A stretch of DNA of 64,000 bases, from the NCBI GenBank assembly GCA_947628505.1, contig CANRAD010000005.1, positions 1-64,000 on the forward strand, read 5' to 3'. The translations under genes and the position numbers were made by a program. The DNA comes from an uncultured Clostridia bacterium. GTDB lineage: Bacteria; Bacillota; Clostridia; Christensenellales; Borkfalkiaceae. Of this stretch, positions 45,001 to 53,706 are shown one piece after another. Numbering within the stretch: position 1 is the stretch's first letter; every line of letters begins with the position of its first letter. The notes below the pieces were generated by a model, which was not told the DNA's origin, did no database searches, and worked only from the letters and a program-made list of their open reading frames with translations.

Positions 45001-46066
45001 TGACAACCACATAATCAAGCGTAGGCTCGAAACATGCATACGTTTTGCCCGTAACGTCGTTTTTGATTTCGTCGAGCGTATATCCAAGCGCTATTTTCGT
45101 CGCGACCTTGGCTATTGGATATCCGGTAGCTTTTGACGCAAGCGCAGAAGAACGCGAAACTCTCGGATTGACTTCTATTACCGAATATTCGAACGAATCG
45201 GGATTGAGCGCAAATTGGCAATTACATCCGCCCTCGATTTTGAGTTCACTGATTATATTGAGCGAGGCCGTTCTGAGCATCTGATACTCTTTGTCCGAAA
45301 GAGTTACGGCCGGAGCGATAACTATGGAGTCTCCCGTATGTATGCCGACCGGATCGAAGTTTTCCATCGAGCATACGGTCAACACGTTTCCCGCGCTGTC
45401 TCTTAAAACCTCGAATTCGATTTCTTTCCAACCGCCTATGTATTTTTCGATGAGAACTTGCGTTATAGGGGAAAGCATCAACCCGTTATGCGAAATCAAT
45501 TTAAGCTCGTCTTTATCGTGAGCAACGCCGCCGCCGGCGCCGCCCAACGTATAAGCGGGACGAACGATTACGGGATAGCCGATTTTATCGGCTATTTTAA
45601 GGCACTCGTCCACCGAATACGCTATATCCGAGGGAACAACGGGCTGATTGATTTTCTGCATCGTTTCCTTGAAAAGTTCCCTGTCCTCCGCTCTGTCGAT
45701 AGATTCCAAGTTGACGCCGATGAGCTTTACGCCGTACTCGTCGAGAAATCCGGACTTTGCAAGTTGGCAACCGAGCGTCAAGCCCGTTTGACCGCCCAAC
45801 GAAGCCAAAAGGCTGTCGGGACGCTCTTTTATTATTATTCTTTTCAGTGTGTCGACGGTAAGCGGTTCAAGATAAATCTCGTCCGCAAGCGCACTGTCGG
45901 TCATTATCGTTGCGGGATTGGAATTGCACAGCACGACATTGATGTCAGCGTCTTTAAGCACTCTGCACGCTTGTGCGCCGGCATAATCAAATTCAGCCGC
46001 TTGGCCTATTACAATAGGACCTGAACCTATGACGAGTACTTTTTTTATATCTTCTCTTTTAGGCAT
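42017..46066 (-). CDS. carB: Carbamoyl-phosphate synthase large subunit fused to a DapF-like domain
   Basis: Residues 1-1071 are a complete CarB: two ATP-grasp halves, each starting with an (I/V)IGSGPI motif, and a C-terminal MGS-like allosteric domain. It makes carbamoyl phosphate with CarA. The frame then continues, with no stop, into 278 residues of diaminopimelate epimerase type (HSCGNDYIVFDN, IGNPHF-like VGNPHFVIF, GEMLSCGTSAAA). The natural DapF Met is residue 1072 (42853), so separate internal initiation is possible, but only a weak GAG lies before it. The epimerase's first catalytic Cys is Ala (DapF residue 73); the second (residue 220) is kept. carA overlaps by eight bases. Confidence 0.93.
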   Translation of the reverse strand: MPKREDIKKVLVIGSGPIVIGQAAEFDYAGAQACRVLKDADINVVLCNSNPATIMTDSALADEIYLEPLTVDTLKRIIIKERPDSLLASLGGQTGLTLGCQLAKSGFLDEYGVKLIGVNLESIDRAEDRELFKETMQKINQPVVPSDIAYSVDECLKIADKIGYPVIVRPAYTLGGAGGGVAHDKDELKLISHNGLMLSPITQVLIEKYIGGWKEIEFEVLRDSAGNVLTVCSMENFDPVGIHTGDSIVIAPAVTLSDKEYQMLRTASLNIISELKIEGGCNCQFALNPDSFEYSVIEVNPRVSRSSALASKATGYPIAKVATKIALGYTLDEIKNDVTGKTYACFEPTLDYVVVKLPKWPFDKFLYAKRNLGTRMKATGEVMAIGTSFEMAIMKAVRGAEISVGTLNMPKMSELSYEEVCDKLHELTDERLFVVYEAIKRGVDIDEIYSITKIDRWFLNKLKNLSDYEKEIKDKPLCREKYLRGKKLGYPDKELEKLSGHKLPMHRNAVFKMVDTCGAEFAAQTPYFYSTYDEIEHDEAKPFVAKSNKRRIIVIGSGPIRIGQGIEFDYSSVHCVWALKRLGYEVIIINNNPETVSTDFDTADRLYFEALTPEDVQNVIDMEKPYGVVITFGGQTAIKLCGYLDKKGIRILGTPADSVDLAEDRERFDKLLEQFDIARPKGLTVMSKDEAVHAAETLGYPVLLRPSYVIGGQNMTIAFTQNDIERYMDVILAQKIENPVLCDKYLMGTELEVDAISDGVDVLIPGIMQHIERAGVHSGDSIAVYPPYNLSDAMLRKVVDISVKLAISLKTKGLINIQYLIYHNELYVIEVNPRASRTIPYISKVTGVPMVDLATRILMGAKLKKLGYGTGLYRNSPYVAVKVPVFSFEKLNDVNSQLGPEMKSTGEVLGIGKTIEEALFKGLVSAGFNVKHPTKQNPSGIYFTINDQDKFEIVNIVKKFADLGLTLYATKGTANVIRSIGLECTEVARLSTNTEIFKLMDEGKIDYVVYTGKTDIESITNYISLHHHAILLGITVLTSLDTANALADVIAGRYNQFNTELVDINNLRTEKMKLKFCKMHSCGNDYIVFDNMDNKITCPESLAINFSDRHYAIGADGIVMIEKSGVADALVRVFNSDGSDGGMAANPVRCVAKYLYDNKIVNSDNISIETCNGVKNLTVNSFNGKASSVSINLRAPKILKTNEDETISQYKARFKERYDFDIDAMYIDVGNPHFVIFCDKVDDVDIETEGQFITDSGMCAKEAYVECVRVINNLTIKARVWDRKNGEMLSCGTSAAAVTVAAVEMGKCLDASTVTVKLKGGDLFVNYSENGDVQLDGTVKCSFDGTIEI

Positions 46067-47135
46067 TGCGCTTGCTCTCCTTCATATTGTTTATAAATCT
46101 ATCGAACAAAAACGACGCGTCTTGCGGACCGCCGCAAGCTTCGGGATGGAACTGCACCGTATAGGCGTTGAGTTGAGGGTAGTCAAATCCTTCGCAAGTA
46201 TTGTCGTTGGCATTGACATAAGTCAACTTGCCGACGCCTTCGAGGCTCGAAGAAATAACCTCGTAACCGTGGTTCTGGCTCGAAATATAAACTCTGCCCG
46301 TTTCGAGATTTTTGACAGGCTGATTTGCGCCGCGATGTCCGTATTTCATTTTTCGGGTTTTACCGCCCATTGCCAAGGCAAAAAGCTGATGTCCGAGACA
46401 TATTCCGAAAATAGGCAACTTGCCGGCAAGTTTTTTGATATTTTCGATTATCTCAACGTTTTCGGCCGGATCCCCCGGGCCGTTCGTCAACATAAGACCG
46501 TCCGGCTCGAAAGCAAGGATTTGCTCTGCGGTATAGGTTGAGGGAACTTTAATGCAATAGCAACCTCTCTTGACCAATTCGCGCGTTATATTGTCCTTCG
46601 CGCCGAAATCCCAAACTACGACTTTAAGACCGTCGGGCTCGCCGAAATATTCCACTTTATCGATTGTTACGCTTCTTACCGCGTCTTTGATAACATAACC
46701 GTTTATATCGGAAAAATCCGATACTGGCTTAGAAGTAATCGCCGCGTTCATAACGCCCGCTTCTCTGACTATCTTTGTAAGTTCGCGGGTATCTATACCG
46801 TAAATTCCTATAATGTTGTTGTCTTTTAAATACTTGTCGAGCGTTTCCTCGCTTCTGAAATTCGAGGGCAAATCGCATTTTTCGCGCACGATATACGCCG
46901 AAACCCAAGGTTTCTTGCTCTCCGTGTCCGGCAAAATCATTCCGTAATTTCCGATCAGCGGAAACGTTTGAGTTACTATCTGGCCATAATAGCTGGGATC
47001 GGTCAATGTTTCGATATAACCCGTCATGCCCGTAGTGAAAACGAGTTCGCCCAACGTCTCGCCTTCGGCGCCGAATCTGTAACCGCGGAATTGTTTACCG
47101 TTCTGCAATGTTAAATAAACTCTGCCGTTTTTCAT
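46059..47135 (-). CDS. carA: Carbamoyl-phosphate synthase small subunit
   Basis: The glutaminase that supplies ammonia to CarB for arginine and pyrimidine synthesis. The N-terminal small-subunit domain (TLQNGKQFRGYRFGAEGETL) is followed by a class I glutamine amidotransferase with nucleophile Cys in FGICLGHQLFALA and the His-x-Glu in VQFHPEACGGP. At 358 residues it is normal. It lies 24 bases after argF and overlaps carB, so both enzymes of citrulline formation are made together. Confidence 0.96.
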   Translation of the reverse strand: MKNGRVYLTLQNGKQFRGYRFGAEGETLGELVFTTGMTGYIETLTDPSYYGQIVTQTFPLIGNYGMILPDTESKKPWVSAYIVREKCDLPSNFRSEETLDKYLKDNNIIGIYGIDTRELTKIVREAGVMNAAITSKPVSDFSDINGYVIKDAVRSVTIDKVEYFGEPDGLKVVVWDFGAKDNITRELVKRGCYCIKVPSTYTAEQILAFEPDGLMLTNGPGDPAENVEIIENIKKLAGKLPIFGICLGHQLFALAMGGKTRKMKYGHRGANQPVKNLETGRVYISSQNHGYEVISSSLEGVGKLTYVNANDNTCEGFDYPQLNAYTVQFHPEACGGPQDASFLFDRFINNMKESKRNA

Positions 47136-47159
47136 AATATGAACGTCCTCTGTAGGTTT

Positions 47160-48062
47160 TTATTTAAGTAATTTAACCATTACGGCTTTTTGCGCATGCA
47201 ATCTGTTCTCCGCCTCGTCAAAAATCTCTTTCGCGTGATCCTCGAACACTTCGGCCGTAATCTCTTCCCCTCTATGAGCGGGAAGGCAGTGCATAACCAT
47301 AACGTCGTGTTTTGCATATTTGATATTTTTACCGTTTATCTGATAGCCGACAAAATCGTGCTCGCGAACGGCTTTTTCTTTTTCCATTCCCATTGAGGCC
47401 CAAACGTCCGTATAAAGAACGTCTGCGCCGTTTATGGCTTCTTCCACGTCTTCGGTTATCTTAAAGTTGCCGTTTTTCGCTGCCCATTCCATTAAATCCT
47501 TATCCGGCTCATAACCTTTGGGGCATGCGATTGTAAAAGACATTTCCTGTTTAATTGCGCCGACCATAAGGCTGTTGGCCATATTATTGCCGTCGCCGAT
47601 ATAGGCCATCTTCAAATCTTTGAACGCGCCTTTATATTCCCTTATTGTCATAAGATCCGCAAGGACTTGACAAGGATGAGCATAATCGGTAAGGCCGTTT
47701 ATAACCGGTATCGTGCCGTATTTTGCAAGGTCCTCAACTTCTTTTTGCGCAAAAGTGCGTATCATTATTCCGTCAAGATATCTGGAAAGAACCCTTGCCG
47801 TATCCTCTACCGGCTCGCCTCTTCCAATTTGCAAATCGCTGCTCGAAAGGAACAAACCGTATCCGCCAAGCTCATAAATACCTGTTTCAAACGACACTCT
47901 CGTTCGCGTAGAGGCCTTTTGGAAAATCATACCGAGCTTTTTGCCCTTTAAATAGTCGTTTTTTATGCCGTTCTCACGCTCGAATTTAAGCTGGTCGGCA
48001 AGATTTAATATCGAGAGAATCTCTTCCCTTGTCAAATCGGATAATTTCAGTAAATGTCTCAT
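47160..48062 (-). CDS. argF: Ornithine carbamoyltransferase
   Basis: It joins ornithine and carbamoyl phosphate to citrulline. The carbamoyl-phosphate site is KASTRTRVSFE. The ornithine loop (HCLPAHRGEEI) and DYAHPCQVLADLMT are also intact. At 300 residues it is the usual anabolic size. It overlaps argD by four bases and precedes carA. Confidence 0.96.
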   Translation of the reverse strand: MRHLLKLSDLTREEILSILNLADQLKFERENGIKNDYLKGKKLGMIFQKASTRTRVSFETGIYELGGYGLFLSSSDLQIGRGEPVEDTARVLSRYLDGIMIRTFAQKEVEDLAKYGTIPVINGLTDYAHPCQVLADLMTIREYKGAFKDLKMAYIGDGNNMANSLMVGAIKQEMSFTIACPKGYEPDKDLMEWAAKNGNFKITEDVEEAINGADVLYTDVWASMGMEKEKAVREHDFVGYQINGKNIKYAKHDVMVMHCLPAHRGEEITAEVFEDHAKEIFDEAENRLHAQKAVMVKLLK

Positions 48063-49225
48063 TGTGATATCACCTCGTTAAGAATTTTGAGCGCTTCGTC
48101 GATTTCGCTCTTTTTAATGTTGAGCGGCGGAAGCAAACGCACGTTATTGTGCGCAGTTAAAACTATCAAACCTTTTTGAATACATTTCTCGGCTATCTCT
48201 CTCGGCGGTTTATTCGTGCTTATGCCTATCATAAGTCCCATACCGCTCACATTGTCGACGTGTTTTATCTTCAAGAGATTTTCTTTGAAATATGCACCTT
48301 TGCCCTGCACTTCCAAAAGCAGCGCGTTATCGATTCTGTTGATAATGCTGAGAGCGCCCGCACAAGCTACCGGATTCCCGCCGAACGTCGAGCCGTGGTC
48401 GCCGAAAGTAAGCGTTTTGCCGCATTTTTCAAACAACATGCATGCGCCGATCGGAAGTCCGCCGCCTAAGCCCTTGGCCGTTGTAACGATATCCGGGTGA
48501 AGTCCGAAGGCCTCGTATGAATAAAGATATCCCGTTCTGCCGTTTCCCGTCTGGACTTCGTCGATTATGAGAAGGATATCTCTTTCCTTTGCGAATTTTT
48601 CCAGATTTTTCAGAAATTCTCCGTCAAGGTCGAGAACGCCGCTTTCTCCCTGAATCGTTTCAAGCATTACAGCGCAAGTTTTATCGGTATAATTGGCGAG
48701 AACGGACGGCATATTTGCTTCCGCATACCTGAAACCTTCGAGAAACGGACCGAAATTTTTATGAAAAGCGTCCTGCCCCGTTGCCGAAAGCGTTGCTATG
48801 GTTCTGCCGTGAAAAGAATTTTTGAGAGTTATTATCTCATATCTTCCTTCGCCGTACTTATCGTGAGAATATTTCCTCGCAGTCTTTATCGCACATTCGT
48901 TCGCCTCCGCGCCGCTGTTGGCAAAAAAAACTTTTTTCGCGCCCGTTTTAACGCACAACGCTTTTGCGAGTTCGGCCTGAGGTTCGGAATAATAGAGATT
49001 GCAGACGTGCTGGATTTTGTCTATCTGAGCAACCACGGCGCGCTTCCATTCTTCGTCGTTTATGCCGAAAATATTTACGCCTATACCGGTGGCGCAATCA
49101 ATATATTCCTTACCGTTGATATCTGTAAGTTTACTGCCGTTACCGCTCGACAGCGCAATATTGTAGCGCGCATATGTATTGGCCACATATTCTTTATCGT
49201 CGGCAAATATATCCGCTTTTGACAT
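48059..49225 (-). CDS. argD: Acetylornithine aminotransferase
   Basis: A class III PLP aminotransferase that converts N-acetylglutamate semialdehyde to N-acetylornithine. FANSGAEANECAIKTARKY, LIIDEVQTGNGRTG and the PLP lysine in TTAKGLGGGLPIGA are present. At 388 residues it is the normal length. A hairpin that overlaps the argB stop codon lies between argB and this gene. A CGAGGTG ribosome site precedes the ATG. Confidence 0.95.
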   Translation of the reverse strand: MSKADIFADDKEYVANTYARYNIALSSGNGSKLTDINGKEYIDCATGIGVNIFGINDEEWKRAVVAQIDKIQHVCNLYYSEPQAELAKALCVKTGAKKVFFANSGAEANECAIKTARKYSHDKYGEGRYEIITLKNSFHGRTIATLSATGQDAFHKNFGPFLEGFRYAEANMPSVLANYTDKTCAVMLETIQGESGVLDLDGEFLKNLEKFAKERDILLIIDEVQTGNGRTGYLYSYEAFGLHPDIVTTAKGLGGGLPIGACMLFEKCGKTLTFGDHGSTFGGNPVACAGALSIINRIDNALLLEVQGKGAYFKENLLKIKHVDNVSGMGLMIGISTNKPPREIAEKCIQKGLIVLTAHNNVRLLPPLNIKKSEIDEALKILNEVISQ

Positions 49226-49254
49226 TTTGCACCTCGTTTATTTATTAAAATAAA

Positions 49255-49279
49255 GACTGATTTAAAAAATAAATCAGTC
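49255..49279 (-). terminator. Terminator-like hairpin inside the arg operon
   Basis: A perfect 9-bp stem (49255-49263 with 49271-49279), A/T-rich, overlaps the argB stop codon and is followed on the minus strand by TTTATTTTAAT. It could reduce transcription into argD, argF, carA and carB. Confidence 0.6.
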
Positions 49280-50126
49280 AAGTATGAAACATTGTACCGC
49301 TGCCTTCAACCGACAATATTTCAACCAATATGGAATGAGCAACCCTTCCGTCGGTTATGAAAACTTTGTTAACCCCACGGCGGATAGCCTCTTTGCAACA
49401 TTCTATTTTGGGAATCATTCCTCCGGAGATTATTCCCTGTTTTACAAGCGCCGGAATATCGGAAACGTAAACCTTTTTAATGAGACTCGAAGGATCGTTT
49501 TTGTCGCGCATCAATCCTTTAATGTCTGTCATCAATATGAGACTTTCGGCTCCGAGCGCACCGGATATGGCCGCGGCCGCCGTATCGGCGTTTACATTAT
49601 ATGTATTGCCCTCGTCGTCATATCCTATGGTCGATATAACCGGAATGTATCCGAGATTGAGCAAATCGTTTACAACCGACGTATCGATTGAAACCACTTT
49701 ACCCACATAGCCCAAAGATTCATCCTGCTTCTCGCATTTCAACATATGTCCGTCTTGTCCGCAAAGTCCCACTGCTTTACCGCCGTTACGCTCCAACAAA
49801 TCTACGAGCGATTTATTTACCTTGCCGGCAAGCACCATTCGAACTATCTCGGCCGTTTCGGCGTCCGTATACCTCAAACCGTTTATAAATTCAGAAGTTT
49901 TTCCCATTTTTTCAATGGTTTGAGTTATCTCGGGACCGCCGCCGTGAACTAAAACGACTTTTATGCCCAGCAAATTGAGAACAACCAAATCGCGCATAAC
50001 GGAAGATTTAAGCGTATCGTCCGTCATCGCGTTGCCGCCGTATTTCACGACCAAAATTTTATTGAAATATTTCTTTATATAAGGCACGGCCTCTAAAAGA
50101 AATTCGGCTTGTTCCAATTTATCCAT
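49278..50126 (-). CDS. argB: Acetylglutamate kinase
   Basis: It phosphorylates N-acetylglutamate, usually the arginine-inhibited step in organisms that recycle acetyl groups through ArgJ. KYGGNAM, VLVHGGGPEITQ and the C-terminal GMIPKIECCKEAIRRGV are clear. The 282-residue length and the N-terminal helix (LEQAEFLLEAVPYIKKYF), as in arginine-sensitive hexameric forms, suggest feedback control by arginine. It follows argJ with no gap. Confidence 0.95.
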   Translation of the reverse strand: MDKLEQAEFLLEAVPYIKKYFNKILVVKYGGNAMTDDTLKSSVMRDLVVLNLLGIKVVLVHGGGPEITQTIEKMGKTSEFINGLRYTDAETAEIVRMVLAGKVNKSLVDLLERNGGKAVGLCGQDGHMLKCEKQDESLGYVGKVVSIDTSVVNDLLNLGYIPVISTIGYDDEGNTYNVNADTAAAAISGALGAESLILMTDIKGLMRDKNDPSSLIKKVYVSDIPALVKQGIISGGMIPKIECCKEAIRRGVNKVFITDGRVAHSILVEILSVEGSGTMFHT

Positions 50127-51347
50127 TTAAGTTCTGTAATCTCCGTTAATCTTCACGTAATCGTATGTCAAATCGCAACCCCACGCCACTGCTTTGCATG
50201 AGCCGAGATTTAAATTTACGTTAATATCGATTTCGTCTTCGCTGAGCACTTGTTTTGCAAACTCTTCGGAAAAATCCACGCCGTAGCCCTGTCTGCATAC
50301 CGGCAATCGTCCTGCGCAGGAAACAAAATCGAGGTCGATTTTCAAAGGGTTGACTTTTTCGCCCGAATAGCCTATGGCGCAAAGCACCCTGCCCCAATTG
50401 GCGTCGGCGCCGAACATCGCCGCCTTTACGAGAGACGATTTAATAATTGTTTTGGCAACGGTTTTGGCCATTTTGACGCTTTTTGCGCCTTTAACGTTAC
50501 ATTCAATAAGTTTAGTGGCGCCCTCGCCGTCTTTCGCAATCATTTTGGAAAGTTTGACCGTACAATAGTGAAGCGCCTTCTTGAATATTTTTAAATCGGG
50601 GCAATCGCCCGAAATCTCTTTGTTGCCCGCAAGACCGTTGCACATTATGCAACAAGTATCGTTAGTGGATTGATCCCCGTCCACGCTTATCATATTGAAT
50701 GAACTTCTCACGTCTTCGGAAAGCGCGGCTTGAAGGATATCCGGCGATATGGCGACATCGCTTGTAAGGAATATCAGATTTGTCGCCATATTGGGGCAAA
50801 CCATGCCGATACCCTTGGCTATCGCGCCTATTCTGCACAATTTGCCGCCTATTTCAAATTCGACGGCAACCGACTTGGGCACGAGATCCGTAGTCATAAT
50901 AGCTTCGTTCGCGGAAACCGAGTTGTCGCCCAAAGAGGCCACAAGCTCGTCCATTCCGTTTTTGATGGGCTCTATTTCAAGCCTTTGACCTATAACTCCC
51001 GTTGAAGCAACGATAACTTTATCTGCCGGAACGCCGCACTTTTCTTCAACGAGCGCGCACATTCCGTTGGCAATTTCAATGCCGTTGGCATTGCATGTGT
51101 TTGCGTTACCGCTGTTGCATATAATCGCTTGCGCTCTGCCGTTACGGCTTATGTGCTCGCGCGTTACGATAACCGGCGCGCCCTGAACAATATTGCTTGT
51201 GTATACGCCCGCCGCCGAACATTCCACTTCGCTCAAAATAAGCGCAAGATCTTTTTTCGTTTTGTTTTTTCTTATTCCGCAATGTATCCCGCTCGCTTTA
51301 AAGCCTTTGGGGGCGCAAACTCCGCCGTCTACTTCTTTAAATTTCAT
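50127..51347 (-). CDS. argJ: Bifunctional ornithine acetyltransferase/N-acetylglutamate synthase
   Basis: It transfers acetyl from N-acetylornithine to glutamate, recycling the acetyl group. The self-cleavage site is in GMVCPNMATNLIFLTSDV, with Thr as the new N-terminus of the beta chain. The usual oxyanion Thr-Gly motif is VASTGVIGQRL. I chose the ATG at 51347 (406 residues), one base after the argC stop; a TTG at 51371 is in frame but lies inside argC. Presence of argJ explains why no separate argA or argE is seen. Confidence 0.94.
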   Translation of the reverse strand: MKFKEVDGGVCAPKGFKASGIHCGIRKNKTKKDLALILSEVECSAAGVYTSNIVQGAPVIVTREHISRNGRAQAIICNSGNANTCNANGIEIANGMCALVEEKCGVPADKVIVASTGVIGQRLEIEPIKNGMDELVASLGDNSVSANEAIMTTDLVPKSVAVEFEIGGKLCRIGAIAKGIGMVCPNMATNLIFLTSDVAISPDILQAALSEDVRSSFNMISVDGDQSTNDTCCIMCNGLAGNKEISGDCPDLKIFKKALHYCTVKLSKMIAKDGEGATKLIECNVKGAKSVKMAKTVAKTIIKSSLVKAAMFGADANWGRVLCAIGYSGEKVNPLKIDLDFVSCAGRLPVCRQGYGVDFSEEFAKQVLSEDEIDINVNLNLGSCKAVAWGCDLTYDYVKINGDYRT

Positions 51348-51348
51348 C

Positions 51349-52278
51349 TTATATTGACACTCTTTCGTCAAGCCCGAGCATAATATTCATATTTTGAATA
51401 GCCGCTCCCGAGGCTCCTTTACCTAAATTATCGAAAACGGCAGCAATAAATATCTGCTCGCTGTTTCCGCTTACGTATATTTTCAGTTCATTCGTTCCCG
51501 CCAGAGAATTTGCCGCAAGGAACGTCGGAATTTCATCTTCATTCGCCACAGAGACGTAATTCTGTCTCGCATAGTACTCTGCATACATCTCTCTGAGAGC
51601 CTTTACCGTGGCTTTTTTGTCCATTAGCCGCACATGAAGCGGTACAGATACAGACATTCCGCAGTAATAATCGCATATAACCGGACAGAATATCGGCGAT
51701 TGGGAAAGACCGCATTCGCGCACCATCTCCGGCAAATGTTTATGAGCAAGTCCCAAAGCGTAATGCCTTGGAGCCTTATAGAACTCATCCCTTTCGTTTG
51801 ACTCGTAAACGGCGATAGTCTTTTTGCCTGCACCGGAATATCCGGAAAGTCCGAAAGCCGTAAAAGGATAGCTGTCGGCGACAATTCCGTTTTTTATCAA
51901 CGGAGCGACAACAGAGATAAAGCCCGTCGCATAGCACCCGGGATTTGCCAACCGTTTGGCTGCCGCTATTTCACGTCTTCTCTCTTCCGATATCTCCGGG
52001 AACCCGTACACCCATTCGGGATTGGTTCTGTGCGCCGTCGAGGCGTCGATTATCTTAACTTCGGGATTTTCGACAAGCGACACGGCTTCTCTTGCCGCAT
52101 CGTCAGGCAAGCACAGAAAACAAATATCGGCAGAATTCAGATACTCGGCTCGCGCCTTTATATCTTTCCTTTTATCCTCGGGCAAAACAAGCAGTTGTAC
52201 GTCGTCTCTCTTTTCAAGCCGATCATATATCTGTAAACCCGTCGTGCCCTCTCTGCCGTCAATAAAAACTTTGAACAT
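51349..52278 (-). CDS. argC: N-acetyl-gamma-glutamyl-phosphate reductase (short, type 2)
   Basis: It reduces N-acetylglutamyl phosphate to the semialdehyde. Start FIDGREGTTGLQIYDRL, STAHRTNPEWVYGFPE and the catalytic Cys in NPGCYATG are visible. At 309 residues with these motifs it belongs to the shorter type 2 ArgC, not the roughly 345-residue form usual in Bacillota. It shares one base with argG and is followed by argJ. Confidence 0.93.
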   Translation of the reverse strand: MFKVFIDGREGTTGLQIYDRLEKRDDVQLLVLPEDKRKDIKARAEYLNSADICFLCLPDDAAREAVSLVENPEVKIIDASTAHRTNPEWVYGFPEISEERRREIAAAKRLANPGCYATGFISVVAPLIKNGIVADSYPFTAFGLSGYSGAGKKTIAVYESNERDEFYKAPRHYALGLAHKHLPEMVRECGLSQSPIFCPVICDYYCGMSVSVPLHVRLMDKKATVKALREMYAEYYARQNYVSVANEDEIPTFLAANSLAGTNELKIYVSGNSEQIFIAAVFDNLGKGASGAAIQNMNIMLGLDERVSI

Positions 52279-53498
52279 TACTTTAACTTTTTATTTTCGA
52301 GAAGCGCTTTTACTTTAATGGGCAATCCGAAAAGGTTGATAAATCCTTGCGAATCCATCTGATTATAGCAATTATCTTCTCCGAAAGTCGCGATATCTTC
52401 ACTGTAAAGCGAGTAAGGCGAAATAATGCCGGCATTGATGATATTGCCCTTATAAATTTTAAGTTTAACATCGCCCGTTACCGTTTCCTGCGTTTTATCG
52501 ACGAACGCGTCAAGCGCTTCGCGCAAGGGCGTAAACCACTGGCCGTCGTAAACCATCTCGCCGTATTTGATGGCAATCAGTTGTTTATAATGCTGAGTAG
52601 CTTTATCGAGACAAATCGACTCCAAAAGCTCGTGCGCGGCATATAAAATAGTGCCGCCGGGAGTTTCGTATACCCCTCTGCTCTTCATTCCGACAAGTCT
52701 GTTTTCGACCATATCGACTAACCCGACGCCGTTGCTTCCGCCGACTTCGTTGAGTTTTTCTATGAGCGAAACGCTGTCGAGACATTTTCCGTCAATCGCG
52801 GTAGGAATACCCTTTTCAAAATGAATACTTATATACGTGGGCTTGTCCGGAGCCTTCCAAGGAGATACGCCGAGTTCGAGAATCTTATCGTAATCGGGCT
52901 CGTCTGCGGGATTTTCAAGATCCAACCCCTCATGAGAAAGATGCCAAAGGTTCTTATCCTTTGAATAATTAGTCTCTCTGTTTATTTTAAGCGGAATGTT
53001 ATGAGCTTCCGCATAATCGATCTCTTCATCCCTGCTCTTTATATCCCATATTCTCCAAGGGGCAATAATCTTCATTTCGGGCGCAAAGGCCTTTATTGTA
53101 AGTTCGAAACGTACCTGGTCGTTTCCTTTGCCCGTGCAGCCGTGGCATATTGCGTCTGCGCCCTCTTTTTTGGCGATTTCGACAATGCGTTTTGCGATTA
53201 TAGGACGAGCAAACGAAGTGCCGAGCAGATATTTATTTTCATAAATCGCGCCCGCTTTCATTGTGGGATATATGTAATCTTCGATAAACTCTTTTTTCAA
53301 GTCCAGAACATACAATTTCGAGGCGCCTGTCTTTTTGGCCTTTTCTTCAAGACCGTCAAGTTCCGTAGTCTGCCCCACGTCGCCGGACACCGCAATAACT
53401 TCGCAATTGTCGTAATTTTCTTTGAGCCAGGGAATGATAATCGAAGTATCAAGCCCGCCGGAATATGCAAGAACTACCTTTTTGATCTGTTTTTCCAC
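52278..53498 (-). CDS. argG: Argininosuccinate synthase
   Basis: It joins citrulline and aspartate using ATP. The PP-loop [20 protein letters not shown] and the [10 protein letters not shown] and [22 protein letters not shown] segments are typical, and the total is about 406 residues. An ATG at 53504 is possible, but GAAGG (53506-53510) lies only one base from it, whereas a GTG at 53498 has seven-base spacing; I prefer the GTG. It is the first gene of the arginine operon. The usual partner argH is not in the window. Confidence 0.95.
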   Translation of the reverse strand: MEKQIKKVVLAYSGGLDTSIIIPWLKENYDNCEVIAVSGDVGQTTELDGLEEKAKKTGASKLYVLDLKKEFIEDYIYPTMKAGAIYENKYLLGTSFARPIIAKRIVEIAKKEGADAICHGCTGKGNDQVRFELTIKAFAPEMKIIAPWRIWDIKSRDEEIDYAEAHNIPLKINRETNYSKDKNLWHLSHEGLDLENPADEPDYDKILELGVSPWKAPDKPTYISIHFEKGIPTAIDGKCLDSVSLIEKLNEVGGSNGVGLVDMVENRLVGMKSRGVYETPGGTILYAAHELLESICLDKATQHYKQLIAIKYGEMVYDGQWFTPLREALDAFVDKTQETVTGDVKLKIYKGNIINAGIISPYSLYSEDIATFGEDNCYNQMDSQGFINLFGLPIKVKALLENKKLK

Positions 53499-53554
53499 AA
53501 ACATACCTTCTTTGAATTTCTACATTTCGGGCGTATGCCCGTAAACCTTATGCA

Positions 53555-53583
53555 ATTATATACTAACAGCATTTTCAAGTCAA
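53555..53583 (-). promoter_or_regulatory. Promoter of the arg-car operon
   Basis: On the minus strand TTGACT (53578-53583) and TATAAT (53555-53560) are 17 bases apart. A small 5-bp hairpin (CGGGC with GCCCG, around 53526-53539) lies in the short leader before argG. Confidence 0.8.
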
Positions 53584-53615
53584 GCAAATACACGTCCGAT
53601 TATAATAATTTTAAA

Positions 53616-53638
53616 ATTCATTTTTGAATAATATTTCA
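53616..53638 (-). promoter_or_regulatory. ARG-box-like ArgR/AhrC site
   Basis: Positions 53625-53638 read TGAATAATATTTCA, a 13 of 14 match to the ARG-box consensus TGAATWWWWATTCA. A half site ATTCA lies at 53616-53620. It is about 40 bp upstream of the arg promoter's -35, so it would be an upstream auxiliary site. A weaker partial match overlaps the -10. Confidence 0.6.
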
Positions 53639-53706
53639 TAATTTATCAAATAGTGCATATTTATTTAAAAAATACGGGCTATTCGGAATAATTATAATTT
53701 ACCCTA

